DNA of 64,000 nucleotides. It comes from Trichomonas vaginalis G3 (lineage: Eukaryota; Parabasalia; Trichomonadida; Trichomonadidae). The position numbers were made by a program, and so were the translations under genes. The notes under the pieces are model-generated. The model saw only the letters and a list, made by a program, of their open reading frames with translations, did no database searches and was not told the DNA's origin. The stretch lies in assembly GCF_026262505.1 (NCBI RefSeq), contig NC_067208.1:8069962-8133961 (forward strand), in the 5' to 3' direction. Shown here in pieces: positions 1-9,758 of the stretch (position 1 is the first letter of the stretch; each line of letters starts with the position of its first letter).

Positions 1-1755
1 TTTCTTGATTTGAACTGGTTGGTCATTATCAGCTCCTATTTTATTGATTATAACAGGTTTGTCTTCTCTTGAACGAATTGATTTAACTGTCAAAGGTTCA
101 GTGAACTCATTATTTTTCAAAGGAATCAATGTTGTATTGATGTTTTCACTATTAATATATACTTCTTTTGCATCAATACCAGATGGGAATGAAACTCTTT
201 CATTAACTTTAACTGTTGTACCATCACCTGGGTACATATCTTTCTCTGGACCTTTGATTGTCTTAAGTATGACAGACTGTGGTAAAGTATATTCTTTAGA
301 TGTAACTTTACGTATCTCTTCGTCAACATAACTTTTGTCAGCTTTGTTTGCAATCTCAAGTGCAGTTCTTCCTCCATTATTTTTGTTCTCCTCAACTTTC
401 TTCGCTAATTCAGCAAGCGAACAAAAGATGTAATCTATCCCTTGAAACTCTTTATCTAAAGTAATACTATTAGTACTGATTGAATCATTTACACTCTTGA
501 TGAATTCTACAAATGATGGATATAATTCACGAAGTTTAACAATAACAGTTGGAACATTAAGGTCAACTTGATCTTCTTTCTTATCATCTGCATCTCTTGG
601 TATTGCACGTAACCAAGCAGTACCTAATTGCCAATACATTCTCGCGTTATGTATGGTAAAACCTACAGCAGATTTTGCGTTTGTCAATACAGTAGTAACA
701 AGATTTTTGAAACCTAGAACAAAACCACCTTTACCACCAGGTATTAACTCTAAAGCTGCAGTGACTGTTTGAATACCATCTCTTGCACCAATAAAAGTCC
801 ATAATGCATCAATTTGACCTTGTAATGATATCCATGAGGCTGCAGTAGCTCCGGCGTTTGCTATGTCAAAGATGAATGATAAAGGATTGAATTTAAGACC
901 AGATTCTTTATCTTTGACAACTTCAACGAAGTCATTGATATTTTTCTTCAAGTATTCCTTAGTGAGAATAACACCATCACCAGCAATACCAGTAGCTTTA
1001 GTCTTTCCTTCAGCATCAAATGTGATTGGTTTCTTCAATAAAATAACTTCTGGTGTTGTACTGATACTATCATTAGTGGAGAAAAATTCTCCGACATGAC
1101 TTGCTAAGTATTCTTTCGTCAATAATGTTCCATCACCAACAATACCAGTTGCTTTTGGACCATCTTCTGTGAATGTCAATGGTTTCTTTAACATAACTTT
1201 ATCTAAGTATATTGCAATACCACTATTTTGTACTTGTTCATGACCTAATATATAAGCAAATGCTGCGTTTAAAGCATTATACAATGTATCTTCTTTAAAT
1301 GTTAAATGACTGTTTTCAATCATTGGTATATTGAACAGTGTAGACCTTGGGTCAAAATGAACTCCATGGTCAATCGATAATAACCGTTTGACATGATATA
1401 TTATAGTCTCTAATGCTTCATTAATATTTACCTCACGAGTTTCTTGCAAACCATTACTCGCCATACATGAAAACATATAGTCCTTATCAGTTCTGAAGAA
1501 TGGAGCATCTAAATAATTATTCTCAACTCTTGTCACACGATTCTGCAACTCTTGAAGGTATTGACTTATGTCTGTTTCAACAATTGTACCATCTGGTTGC
1601 TCGATAGGTAATATACCTGGACCAATGGTAATGTCTTCATCATCAGCACCTTCTTTATGTATGACTAAAGCGTTATCAGTAATTCTCAGAGAATATTCTT
1701 TATATTGAAGTACGCTAGACTTATAACATTCATATGCATATGGAACAACACTCAT
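1..1755 (-). CDS. Polinton tail-fibre-like structural protein (runs off left edge)
   Basis: A single open frame of at least 585 codons runs from an ATG at 1755 to the window edge, divergent from the minor-capsid candidate with only 19 bp between the two starts. The protein is not a recognised enzyme. It contains two internal repeats of about 40 residues built around KATGIxGDGxxLTKEYL (near residues 220 and 265). Further on is a short module NKADKSYVDEEI, the kind of register seen in phage tail-fibre shafts. An almost identical module occurs in the tail-collar-like protein of Polinton 2. By inference this is a fibrous virion-surface or adhesin protein. The frame looks whole as far as it can be seen. 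The function is not proven. Confidence 0.7.
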   Translation of the reverse strand, partial: MSVVPYAYECYKSSVLQYKEYSLRITDNALVIHKEGADDEDITIGPGILPIEQPDGTIVETDISQYLQELQNRVTRVENNYLDAPFFRTDKDYMFSCMASNGLQETREVNINEALETIIYHVKRLLSIDHGVHFDPRSTLFNIPMIENSHLTFKEDTLYNALNAAFAYILGHEQVQNSGIAIYLDKVMLKKPLTFTEDGPKATGIVGDGTLLTKEYLASHVGEFFSTNDSISTTPEVILLKKPITFDAEGKTKATGIAGDGVILTKEYLKKNINDFVEVVKDKESGLKFNPLSFIFDIANAGATAASWISLQGQIDALWTFIGARDGIQTVTAALELIPGGKGGFVLGFKNLVTTVLTNAKSAVGFTIHNARMYWQLGTAWLRAIPRDADDKKEDQVDLNVPTVIVKLRELYPSFVEFIKSVNDSISTNSITLDKEFQGIDYIFCSLAELAKKVEENKNNGGRTALEIANKADKSYVDEEIRKVTSKEYTLPQSVILKTIKGPEKDMYPGDGTTVKVNERVSFPSGIDAKEVYINSENINTTLIPLKNNEFTEPLTVKSIRSREDKPVIINKIGADNDQPVQIKK

Positions 1756-1774
1756 TCTTTTACTACATATAAAA

Positions 1775-2617
1775 ATGATGTATTATCTACAATCGACTGA
1801 TCCTAATAACTACGGGACAATACAGTTTCAAGCAGATCCTAACATGGGACATCCAAGTAAGATAAAGATGAGAGTAAAAAGTGTCAGTACTATGGCGAAC
1901 TTTATTGTTTGTGACGAAACAGATTATTTTGTCTTACAGTTAGACGAAGATGGAGAAGAAAAGGTGTGTACATTTAAGTCAGCTCTTTCATTTGATATGG
2001 ATACAATTGTATCAAAACTACAAGCGATTGTAACAAAACAGTTTGATTATTATAACAAGAAAAAAGGTCAACATAATGTAACAGTTTCACTCAGTACTAC
2101 GAATCAAATAAAATTTACGTCACAGGACGTAGGACATAAAGTCTATTTAAAAGATGCTTCACATAGAGCAAAGCTTATTTTAGGTGCATATGGAATAGAA
2201 CTACCTATTGTACATAATTATTATCTACAAATGCCAAAACCACCTATGCTCAACTTCGGGTATCAGTTATATCTTCGTTCATCAATGTCTGTCATCTCTG
2301 GGTTCAATAATATTGACCAAGTTGATGATCGAAGAAAGATCATGTACAGATCTACATGTTATAACATCAATGAGTTCTGGATACCTGGTAAACCTCTTAT
2401 ATGTAAGGAATCCTCACCATGGATAGATGCATTTCCTTGGGAACTAACTAATGTTACGTTTACTTTAGTTGACTTCCAAGATCAGCCTGTACGATTATTG
2501 TCACCAATGTTTATGGTGATAGAGATTAAACCAGATAAGCCAGAAGTTAGAGAAACCAATGATATTAGTGATGATGATACAGAATCTTCGTACGATTATG
2601 ATTACGATGACGATTAA
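1775..2617 (+). CDS. Candidate Polinton minor capsid (penton) protein
   Basis: A 280-residue protein with an all-beta look (alternating hydrophobic and polar strands), many aromatic residues and a very acidic Asp/Tyr tail (about residues 265-280). It shares its layout and a C-terminal 'LVDxxxxPVxLLxPM' stretch with the broken frame at 41,645-42,441 in Polinton 2, which lies close to that element's major capsid gene. Polintons normally encode a single-jelly-roll minor capsid (penton) protein as well as the double-jelly-roll major one. Size and neighbourhood fit that role, but no diagnostic motif can be read by eye. The start is the first ATG after a very short spacer. It looks whole. Confidence 0.55.
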   Translation: MMYYLQSTDPNNYGTIQFQADPNMGHPSKIKMRVKSVSTMANFIVCDETDYFVLQLDEDGEEKVCTFKSALSFDMDTIVSKLQAIVTKQFDYYNKKKGQHNVTVSLSTTNQIKFTSQDVGHKVYLKDASHRAKLILGAYGIELPIVHNYYLQMPKPPMLNFGYQLYLRSSMSVISGFNNIDQVDDRRKIMYRSTCYNINEFWIPGKPLICKESSPWIDAFPWELTNVTFTLVDFQDQPVRLLSPMFMVIEIKPDKPEVRETNDISDDDTESSYDYDYDDD

Positions 2618-2658
2618 AAAAAATAACGTATATTTTTTATCGGTTATAAAAGACCAAC

Positions 2659-5298
2659 ATGCTCAATGCTATAAAAGGATTAGTTAATAACCTTTCACCA
2701 GAAGATAAGAAAGGTATGCTTGATATGTTTGGGATCAAAATGTCTAAGAAAGCTAAAGACATTACCAATAAATTAGCTCTGGCAATTAAGAATCAAGGAG
2801 GTACAGGAAGTGCAGCAGATATTTTCAAGAATGCTAAGAGCTTCTATGATGACTACAATGGTGTCATGAGTGTTCCAGCTTCAAATTCCCCAGTTGCTTT
2901 AGATCACGATCAGAGATCTCATAATAGAGCGTTAATGGAGATGCAACCAATATACTCAGACCCTCCACCAAAGATGTTAGTTAACAGAAGATATGAAACA
3001 AGGTATGCAATTAACTCAAAGTTAGTTACACCACTTGCAAAAGTCATTGAACTCTTGTTTGCTAACAATTATTTCGAACCAATTAGAACAGGAGAACTTT
3101 GCACATACTTCACAACAATGTATAATGAGAACCTTGAAGAAATGATTGACCTCACATACAATGAGCGTTATTGCGCAAGGGTGAAGAAAGATTGGAGTTC
3201 AGAGACGAAGAAAGACATGAAGTTCCCAAGAGAACATGTTTTCTTTGCTGACTTCGAAGCATCAACTGATGGAAACATTCACAAGGCATACAACATTTGT
3301 TTCATGGAAGATGACGATGATGGTTATACATCAATTTGGGGAAGTGACTGTGCGTCAAAATTCCTCGAAGCTTTACCAGATAAGAGTTTAGTTTATTTCC
3401 ACAACTTATCGTACGATGTCACTTTTCTCATGTCTCAGTTAGAAGAGATTACAGGAACTCCAATCATCAAAGGTTCACAGACGATGCAGATACAAGGAAA
3501 GTACAAAGGAAAACTTCTCTGCTTCAAAGACTCTTATGCAATCATCTCAACTAAGTTGAAAAGATTCCCTGAAATGTTTCACCTCACTAGTGGTGAAAAA
3601 GAAGTTTTCCCATATAATTACTACACGGAAGAGTTGGTTAATACAACTAAAGTTGGTAACATCGATGATGCCATGAATCATGTCAAAGATATTGAAGCTT
3701 TTAATGAGAACATTGAGAAGATTGAAGATTGCAAGATTGATGATGAACACTTTGACATGGAAGTTTATTCGTCATTCTATTGCGGTCAAGATGTACGCAT
3801 TTTACGAGATGGCTTTCTTAAGTTCCGCAATGACCTCATGACTGAGTTTGAAATAGATGCTTATGATTATGTTTCAATAAGTTCTATCTCAAACAAACTC
3901 TTTGAGAAGAGAGTATATTGGAAGAACGGTAATCTCTTTGATCTTGCAGGAAAACCTCGTGAATATATTTCCAAGTGTATTCAAGGAGGAAGATGCATGT
4001 TAGCTGAGAACAAGAAGCAATACAATGAAGGAGAACTCATCACTGACTTCGATGCTGTATCATTGTATCCATCAGCAATTGCTAGACTTTACTGTTTAGA
4101 AGGAATTCCAAAAGTTATGACAGAAGAGATGAAGAGCAGTGAATACTTGTTGGAGCATCTCTTTGATGATGACCAAGCTGAACCAACAAAGGAAAAGTTC
4201 ATCTCAGGATTTTACTGTCAGATCGAGATCTTGTCGATCGGTAAGAACTCAGCATTCCCATTGATTGTCGTCAATCCTGACATCAACCCTGACTTACATG
4301 TTGCCAGAAGTTCCAATACATGCTGCAAGATGTTCGTAGACCACATTACGCTTCAAGATCTGATCAAGTTCCAAGAGATCTCATGCAAAGTCATTGATGG
4401 ATACTATTATGATGGAAAAAGGGACATGACAATAAGGAATGAAGTTAAGAAGCTCTTCGAATTACGTGCTAAGTATAAGAAGGAAGGTAATCCGATACAA
4501 GAGATCATCAAACTTCTTTTGAACAGTATCTATGGTAAGACGATATTAAAGCCCATTGACAAAAAGATTCGTTTCATCAAGGACAATAAGCTCACTGACT
4601 ATATCATTAAGAACTATAATGACATACAGACAATAGAGTTCATCCCCGATTCCGAACTTTCATGTGTAAAGTCATTTAAACCTATCGTTCGTCACTTTAA
4701 CTATTGTCCATTAGGTGTTTCAATCCTTTCTATGTCCAAACGAATCATGAATGAAGTATTCTTCACAGCAGAAGATTTGGGCTTGAAGTTGTTCTATCAG
4801 GATACAGATAGTTTACACTTGTATGAGAAGGACTTAGATAAGTTAGCAGAAGAATACAAGAGAAGGTATAACAGAGAACTCATTGGAAAAGCACTGGGTC
4901 AATTTCATTCAGACTTTGCAGAGATTACTGCAGGACATATGTCTAAGGCACAAAGATCTATATTCGTTGGAAAGAAGACTTACCTCGACGAATTAACCAA
5001 TGACCTCAAGGAAATTGCTTTCCACTGTCGAATGAAGGGAATCACACAGGACGTAATTGCACTTACTGCAAACCAAATGTTCCCAGATGCGATACAAGTA
5101 CATTATGACGAGAAGAAAGGTTTGTTCTTCCCTGAGAAAGTTGGGGAAAAATATAGCATCGTGGAATTGTACAAATCTCTTTATGAAGGTGATGAGATAA
5201 CCTTTGACTTGTGCATTGGTTCGAAACCATGCTTCAACAAAAATAAGGACTTCACTATTTCAACGAAGTCATCTTTTGAACGTAAGTTAAAGTTCTAA
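2659..5298 (+). CDS. polB: Protein-primed family-B DNA polymerase of Polinton 1
   Basis: This 879-residue replicative polymerase copies the element from protein-primed ends. Motifs run in order. Exo I is FADFEAS near residue 198 and Exo II is FHNLSYDVTF near 250. Palm motif A is DFDAVSLYPS near 462, motif B is KLLLNSIYGKT near 617 and motif C is YQDTDS near 713. A KKTY motif follows near 772. The spacing is that of the protein-primed group (phi29, adenovirus, Polinton). All exonuclease and polymerase acidic residues are visible and the frame looks whole. The length is slightly under the 1000 or so residues common in the family. It sits between the minor capsid candidate and two small genes. 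Confidence 0.93.
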   Translation: MLNAIKGLVNNLSPEDKKGMLDMFGIKMSKKAKDITNKLALAIKNQGGTGSAADIFKNAKSFYDDYNGVMSVPASNSPVALDHDQRSHNRALMEMQPIYSDPPPKMLVNRRYETRYAINSKLVTPLAKVIELLFANNYFEPIRTGELCTYFTTMYNENLEEMIDLTYNERYCARVKKDWSSETKKDMKFPREHVFFADFEASTDGNIHKAYNICFMEDDDDGYTSIWGSDCASKFLEALPDKSLVYFHNLSYDVTFLMSQLEEITGTPIIKGSQTMQIQGKYKGKLLCFKDSYAIISTKLKRFPEMFHLTSGEKEVFPYNYYTEELVNTTKVGNIDDAMNHVKDIEAFNENIEKIEDCKIDDEHFDMEVYSSFYCGQDVRILRDGFLKFRNDLMTEFEIDAYDYVSISSISNKLFEKRVYWKNGNLFDLAGKPREYISKCIQGGRCMLAENKKQYNEGELITDFDAVSLYPSAIARLYCLEGIPKVMTEEMKSSEYLLEHLFDDDQAEPTKEKFISGFYCQIEILSIGKNSAFPLIVVNPDINPDLHVARSSNTCCKMFVDHITLQDLIKFQEISCKVIDGYYYDGKRDMTIRNEVKKLFELRAKYKKEGNPIQEIIKLLLNSIYGKTILKPIDKKIRFIKDNKLTDYIIKNYNDIQTIEFIPDSELSCVKSFKPIVRHFNYCPLGVSILSMSKRIMNEVFFTAEDLGLKLFYQDTDSLHLYEKDLDKLAEEYKRRYNRELIGKALGQFHSDFAEITAGHMSKAQRSIFVGKKTYLDELTNDLKEIAFHCRMKGITQDVIALTANQMFPDAIQVHYDEKKGLFFPEKVGEKYSIVELYKSLYEGDEITFDLCIGSKPCFNKNKDFTISTKSSFERKLKF

Positions 5299-5302
5299 AC
5301 AC

Positions 5303-5530
5303 TTACTTATTATTTTTCTTAGCTTCTTCCTCTTCTCTCAATTTCTTTGCAATCATTCGTGGATTCTTTGCGCGTCCAGCTGCTAATGCAGCTAATTGTT
5401 TCTCTGTGAGTTTACGCTTTGGTTTAGCTGGTTTCTCTTCTTGTGTTTGTTCTTTGGTTTTGAGTTCATTAAGTATTTCTTCACGAAGTTCATTCTTGAG
5501 TGCTTCTCTGTCGAAAGTATTCTCAGTCAT
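5303..5530 (-). CDS. Small charged Polinton protein (LTEKQLAALAAGR motif)
   Basis: A 75-residue protein convergent with the polymerase gene, with its stop 5 bp after the polymerase stop. The N-terminal half is a Glu/Lys-rich helix. The C-terminal half carries a basic LTEKQLAALAAGRAKN segment followed by a mixed-charge tail. That kind of motif recurs in small proteins of large DNA viruses and Polintons, probably as a helical DNA- or virion-binding piece; the function is unknown. I chose the ATG at 5530 rather than an upstream one because the latter would overlap the gene starting at 5565. It looks whole. Confidence 0.6.
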   Translation of the reverse strand: MTENTFDREALKNELREEILNELKTKEQTQEEKPAKPKRKLTEKQLAALAAGRAKNPRMIAKKLREEEEAKKNNK

Positions 5531-5564
5531 TTTGTTAGGAGTAAAAAATTTTATTAGGATAGAA

Positions 5565-6014
5565 ATGACGTCAAAACTTTCACCAAGTGAAAAGCAATCA
5601 ATCATATTGAATGAAGCTAAAGGAATACAACATCCATTATATTATGTTTGTCATATGAAGAATGGTTCAGTTCAAGTTAGAAAGAGAAAGGCACCATTGA
5701 ATTCACCAGCTCCTGCCCCAGCTCCTGTTGTTCAAGAAGCTCCTAAAGTTGATGAGAAGAAAGAAGAAGAACAAGCATATACTAATAAAATGTTGTTAGA
5801 GATGATGACAAAGATATTAGAACGTAACAGTGTAGTTAATGAACCAAACATGGACCCAATTGAACGTGAGAAGGAAACTAAAGAGAATCAAGAATATGTT
5901 CAATCAATGGAAGAGAAAAGAATACACTTCGATGATGAACCAGAGCCTGAACCAGAACCTCCTAAACCTCAGCCACAAATAAGACGAATAATCCCAAGAA
6001 TAAGAAGATTGTAA
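5565..6014 (+). CDS. Small conserved Polinton protein with N-terminal 'SEKxSII' domain
   Basis: A 149-residue protein starting 34 bp from the divergent neighbour at 5530. Residues 1-40 form a compact domain (LSPSEKQSII ... YYVCHMKNGSVQVRKRK). It matches the product at 52,523-52,711 in Polinton 2 (LTDEEKNSII ... YKVTFHRNGTASISKKK). The rest is low-complexity: a Pro/Ala stretch, a Glu/Lys-rich coiled-coil-like stretch, alternating Pro-Glu, and a basic Arg/Ile tail. The role is unknown. Its place just before the major capsid gene suggests a virion or core protein. It looks whole. Confidence 0.6.
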   Translation: MTSKLSPSEKQSIILNEAKGIQHPLYYVCHMKNGSVQVRKRKAPLNSPAPAPAPVVQEAPKVDEKKEEEQAYTNKMLLEMMTKILERNSVVNEPNMDPIEREKETKENQEYVQSMEEKRIHFDDEPEPEPEPPKPQPQIRRIIPRIRRL

Positions 6015-6034
6015 ATTTTTTATAGCTGAGAAAG

Positions 6035-7725
6035 ATGTTGAACGATAACCTCAATACATACAGTATTGCTGATTCCATCAGACAAGTAAGATATTATTTC
6101 GATCAAGTTGATGGGGCAGTTCCTATTGGAGATACTAACCATAGATATGTCCCAACAAAAGTGCCAGCTATGCCGACAAATACTATTGATAACGGTTATA
6201 TTACATTTAACATATCACCACCTGGTGAGAACATGATTGACTTATATAATACGTTCATTAGTGGTTATGTCGATGGTGAGTGCATAATTACAACAGAAAC
6301 TGAACCAGCTGATGAAAAAGTTCCTAAATATGATGGTGAAGTATATAAAGAAAGAGCTGTTGAGACAGCTCCTACACAGGATCAAATGTTACAGCAATTA
6401 AAGCAATTGATACTAAATATGCTGGTGGCAAATCATGTGCACATCTTCCAGCAATTTGGTTGGGATACATTGATTCATTCTATGCTGTTGAATCATATCA
6501 ATTAATCGCTAATGGTAAAAGTGTTTATACACAAGATAATGCTAGAGAAGAAGGTTACATTACTTCTACTGCATCTACAACAGAAGCTATTAAGAAAGTT
6601 GATGTATTTAGTAAGGCTAGACATAAAGATGTTTTCAATAGATGTGATACAGTTCGTTCTGGACAGATTATTGAGTTCAATAAACCAATTAGTGGTGCAA
6701 CTACATTAAAGTTCCACATACCAATCAAGATTGACCTAAGAAGATTCCTAATACTTAATAACATTAGATTCCTTCCAGCGTTTGCTGGTAACTTACAACT
6801 TAAGGTTAAGTTCAGTATTGCTGGTATGGTTTGGACACCATTAAGTTATCAGGATATTCTACCATTACCGAACATGCAAGCCAATGTTACAAGCTATATT
6901 CCAATCACTAATCACTTCACTCCTATCTATGAAGGTATCAAAGTTATTGATACTGTAACTTGGAATGCCGATAAGAGTACGATATCATTTGGTACCAAGT
7001 TTATTAAGTTCACTAAGAAGAATGCAAACTTCTTTGAAATGATTACATACTGTAACTCATTCTCTTTGGACCCTAACATCTATAGTGATTTGGTGACAAG
7101 ATATTCGGCAAAGACTCTAAACTTCCCAATCAAAAGAATTGACTGCATTACTATGGATGGTTCAATGGCTAAAGGTGAAGGAACTCCTTGTACATTCACG
7201 GCAGCATTTACTCCATTATATGTGAACACCATTTATACACTATTTAAGAAAACACCTAATTATAACACTACCTATGAAAATCCACTGTTTGAACAAATTC
7301 AACTGAACTGCGGTGCATATGGTAACATACCTGCTGAGGCTCAAGCATCTAATGATCCAATCTTCTATGAGATGCAGGCAAATGCTACTAACAATAATAA
7401 CGATACTGTTGGCTTCAACTATGATGTCATGAGGTCTATCACAACCACATCAGTCCCCCAATTTGGAATCGAGTCAAATGACTTAGGTCATTACCTATGT
7501 GGATTCCCTTGCGAAACTGATTATACATTCCAACAGGGTCAGTTATCTAACTCACCTATTACATATAAGCTTACAGTTAAGCCAACAGCAGAGTCTATTA
7601 ACTATACTGAGAAACCAGTGTTATGCTTCTTACGTCACGTTTGCCTCTCCATACAGATTAAACCGGTGGGACCACCTATCGTACTTCTCGACGATTATGA
7701 TTTATCAGCCCCTGCTAGTGAATAA
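6035..7725 (+). pseudogene. Major capsid protein region of Polinton 1 (about one break)
   Basis: This region encodes a protein of roughly 550 residues in the position and size class of the Polinton double-jelly-roll major capsid protein. It begins 20 bp after the preceding small gene and ends just before the element's terminal sequences. Visible traits are beta-rich sequence, a segment SGATTLKFHIPIKIDL near the middle, and a C-terminal IQIKPVGPPIVLL stretch. The region at 39,122-40,727 of Polinton 2 is its counterpart. The frame has about one break in this copy, so it is scored as a fossil. The assignment rests on size, composition and context rather than a diagnostic motif. Confidence 0.65.
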
Positions 7726-7789
7726 AGGTTAGTTTACATATGAACGTTTATTTTTACACATATATGCGTACATATGCGCGCCCGTATAG

Positions 7790-7856
7790 TGTCACTTTTC
7801 TGTCACTTTTTCATTGTGCCGGTGCCTGTAGCTGTAGGCTACAGGCGACGCACAAT
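7790..7856. repeat. Terminal region of Polinton 1: TGTCAC repeat and hairpin
   Basis: TGTCACTTTTCTGTCAC (7790-7806) is followed by an imperfect GC-rich inverted repeat (7813-7856). Its outer 7-bp arms are ATTGTGC/GCACAAT and its inner 9-bp arms are GCCTGTAGC/GCTACAGGC. The same 17-mer lies in reverse complement at 57,894-57,910, about 150 bp inside the right end of Polinton 2, so it is a subterminal element shared by both. The hairpin probably belongs to the terminal repeat of Polinton 1. Confidence 0.6.
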
Positions 7857-7860
7857 GTAT

Positions 7861-9758
7861 ACTGTACTATTTTCATCTTAAATAAAAACGGATAATATAG
7901 AAATGCAAATATCTTTAACAAACTCTTGAATTAATCAAAAGATCTGAAGATATTAGTGACTTATTGTGATAATAACCCTTGTAGTTTGTTTTAATCATTA
8001 AAGATTCTTTATTCCAAATATTCCATAACATTTTTACTCTAAATATCTATGATTTGTCATAGAATGTAGCAACATAGTACGAATAATTTGAAAAAAGAAA
8101 TAATATATGGTAGATCCTCTGAGAGAATTAACATTTCCAGTATATTTCGAACTAATTTCAGATTCTTTGGATAGTCTTAGGCGAAAATTCAGGTCAAGGC
8201 TTTAACAATATTGCATGAAATAAGAAATGTATCGTTCCTGGGTTCAAAATTTGAGTAAAATCATATTGATTTCAAAAGGATGTTTTATATTCAAAAAAAG
8301 ATGCATATGAATATAGTATGGGAGAAGTAATAGTTTGTCACTATTACAATGATGCAAAAGCAAACTTTGACGATTCAAGATCCAATATTAAACTTATTTC
8401 TTTGTTACACAATCAATTAGATGATAGTGAAGAAAGTTAAAGCATTCGTCGCTTAAATAGTTATCTTTTGAGACTTTCGAAAATGGCAATATTTTTTGAT
8501 GGTTAGTGGTATGCAACAGTCACTGGCCAGATAATAATTTATGTGTCATATATTGTATAAGAGATATATACTTTTATTGTAAACTTCCCTAATAAAAGTT
8601 TTTGTTTTTTATCATCTTTGAAATCATACTGCATTTGACATAGTCGTTATGAGTACCACATTTTGTCGAAATTATAGATGTAAACAAAATAATGCTTGTA
8701 AGAAAACATCTGATCATTAAGTAAACTAGCTTAAAAGCATTATGAAAGTTTTATATATTGGCAGGTGGTAATGATATGTAATACTTTGATGTTATTACAA
8801 TGTTTCAGAGAATGAAAAAAATATCGAGATTGAGTTAAGGCTTGTAAGTTCATGAATCCCATTATTTCTTGTTATTTATATGATTGTTCATTCGAAATGT
8901 TCAGTAAACTGCGTTTTTTTATTGAAACAAAATTAAATAGTACAAATTTCATATTATATTAGGGTTATTTTGATTGTTTTGTACAAGATCCTTCTATGTT
9001 AATCAGTATTTGAACCAAATTTTGTAAATTGAAATGAAAAATGGTCAAAAGGTGATTTATTGGACATTTTTTAATAGGTTTAGAAATGATATGAATAGCA
9101 AATCACTAAATTTCATAAATTAGAAAAACTAACGATGTGAAATTCATGGCATAAAAAAAGCCAAACGATATTGTAAAAATTGAGAGATCTAATCGTAGAC
9201 GCTACACTGAAAATAATTTTGTATGTTTATGTTTAACCGATTATTATAACATTAAACTCCGAGTTTTCAGAAAATTATAAAAATTTACTTCAAAAATATA
9301 GAATCAAGAATCTATCCACATCGTTACAATCAATGCAACAATTTAAAAATAATTTTCAAGGTGTATTTTCAATAGCTTCTAAATTGAGATAAAATGTGTT
9401 CGCTAGAGAAATGGTTTTCTTCTCAATTATCAACACCTTGGATAAATGTACTAATTATATGTATATAATGATTATTTTAGGTAAAAATGGAAAATTTAGA
9501 ATTGAATATCGTGCACGAAAATTGACCAACTATCAAATTGAAAAAATTTCAAAATAGATAAAAATAGTATCAAATACTATGCATAAATCTTTAAAAATCA
9601 AATTTGAGAAAACTCATAGAAATATCTTTTCTTTGAACATTATTTTTTAGAAAATTACTTCTTTCAATATTCTATACTAATATTGCACAAAATGTTCACA
9701 TTGAATTTTTCAGATTATTGTCAATTAATTGAATTGCCAAACTATTCTTCGACTATTC
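7861..9758. other. Gene-poor AT-rich intergenic stretch with one coding-like relic
   Basis: Nearly 1.9 kb of host DNA between Polinton 1 and the inositol phosphate kinase gene. Homopolymer runs and stop codons occur in all frames. The only structure noticed is a decayed coding stretch near 8280-8500, listed separately. No tRNA or convincing inverted-repeat element was seen. Confidence 0.6.
8318..8440 (+). pseudogene. Coding-like relic, 40 codons
   Basis: A short frame from ATG reads MGEVIVCHYYNDAKANF... and ends SEES at the stop. Upstream, the same frame continues with coding-like residues (KDVLYSKKDAYEYS) but soon meets a stop. Downstream, another coding-like stretch follows the stop. Composition resembles real protein, unlike the flanks. 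It is probably the worn remains of a host or repeat-family gene; no family was recognised. Confidence 0.3.

Larger units (their letters stand above)
1..7860. mobile_element. Polinton/Maverick element 1, right part (left end outside window)
   Basis: This is a virus-like DNA transposon of the Polinton (Maverick) family. The call rests on a protein-primed family-B DNA polymerase beside major and minor capsid candidates and a tail-fibre-like protein, all packed with short spacers. The integrase, packaging ATPase and left terminus are not in view and presumably lie beyond the left edge. The right boundary is placed near a subterminal TGTCAC repeat and a GC-rich hairpin; after about 7860 the sequence turns into gene-poor AT-rich host DNA. 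The exact terminus and target duplication cannot be fixed. The visible part has about one break and looks fairly young. The DNA is clearly less AT-rich than its host flank. Confidence 0.85.
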
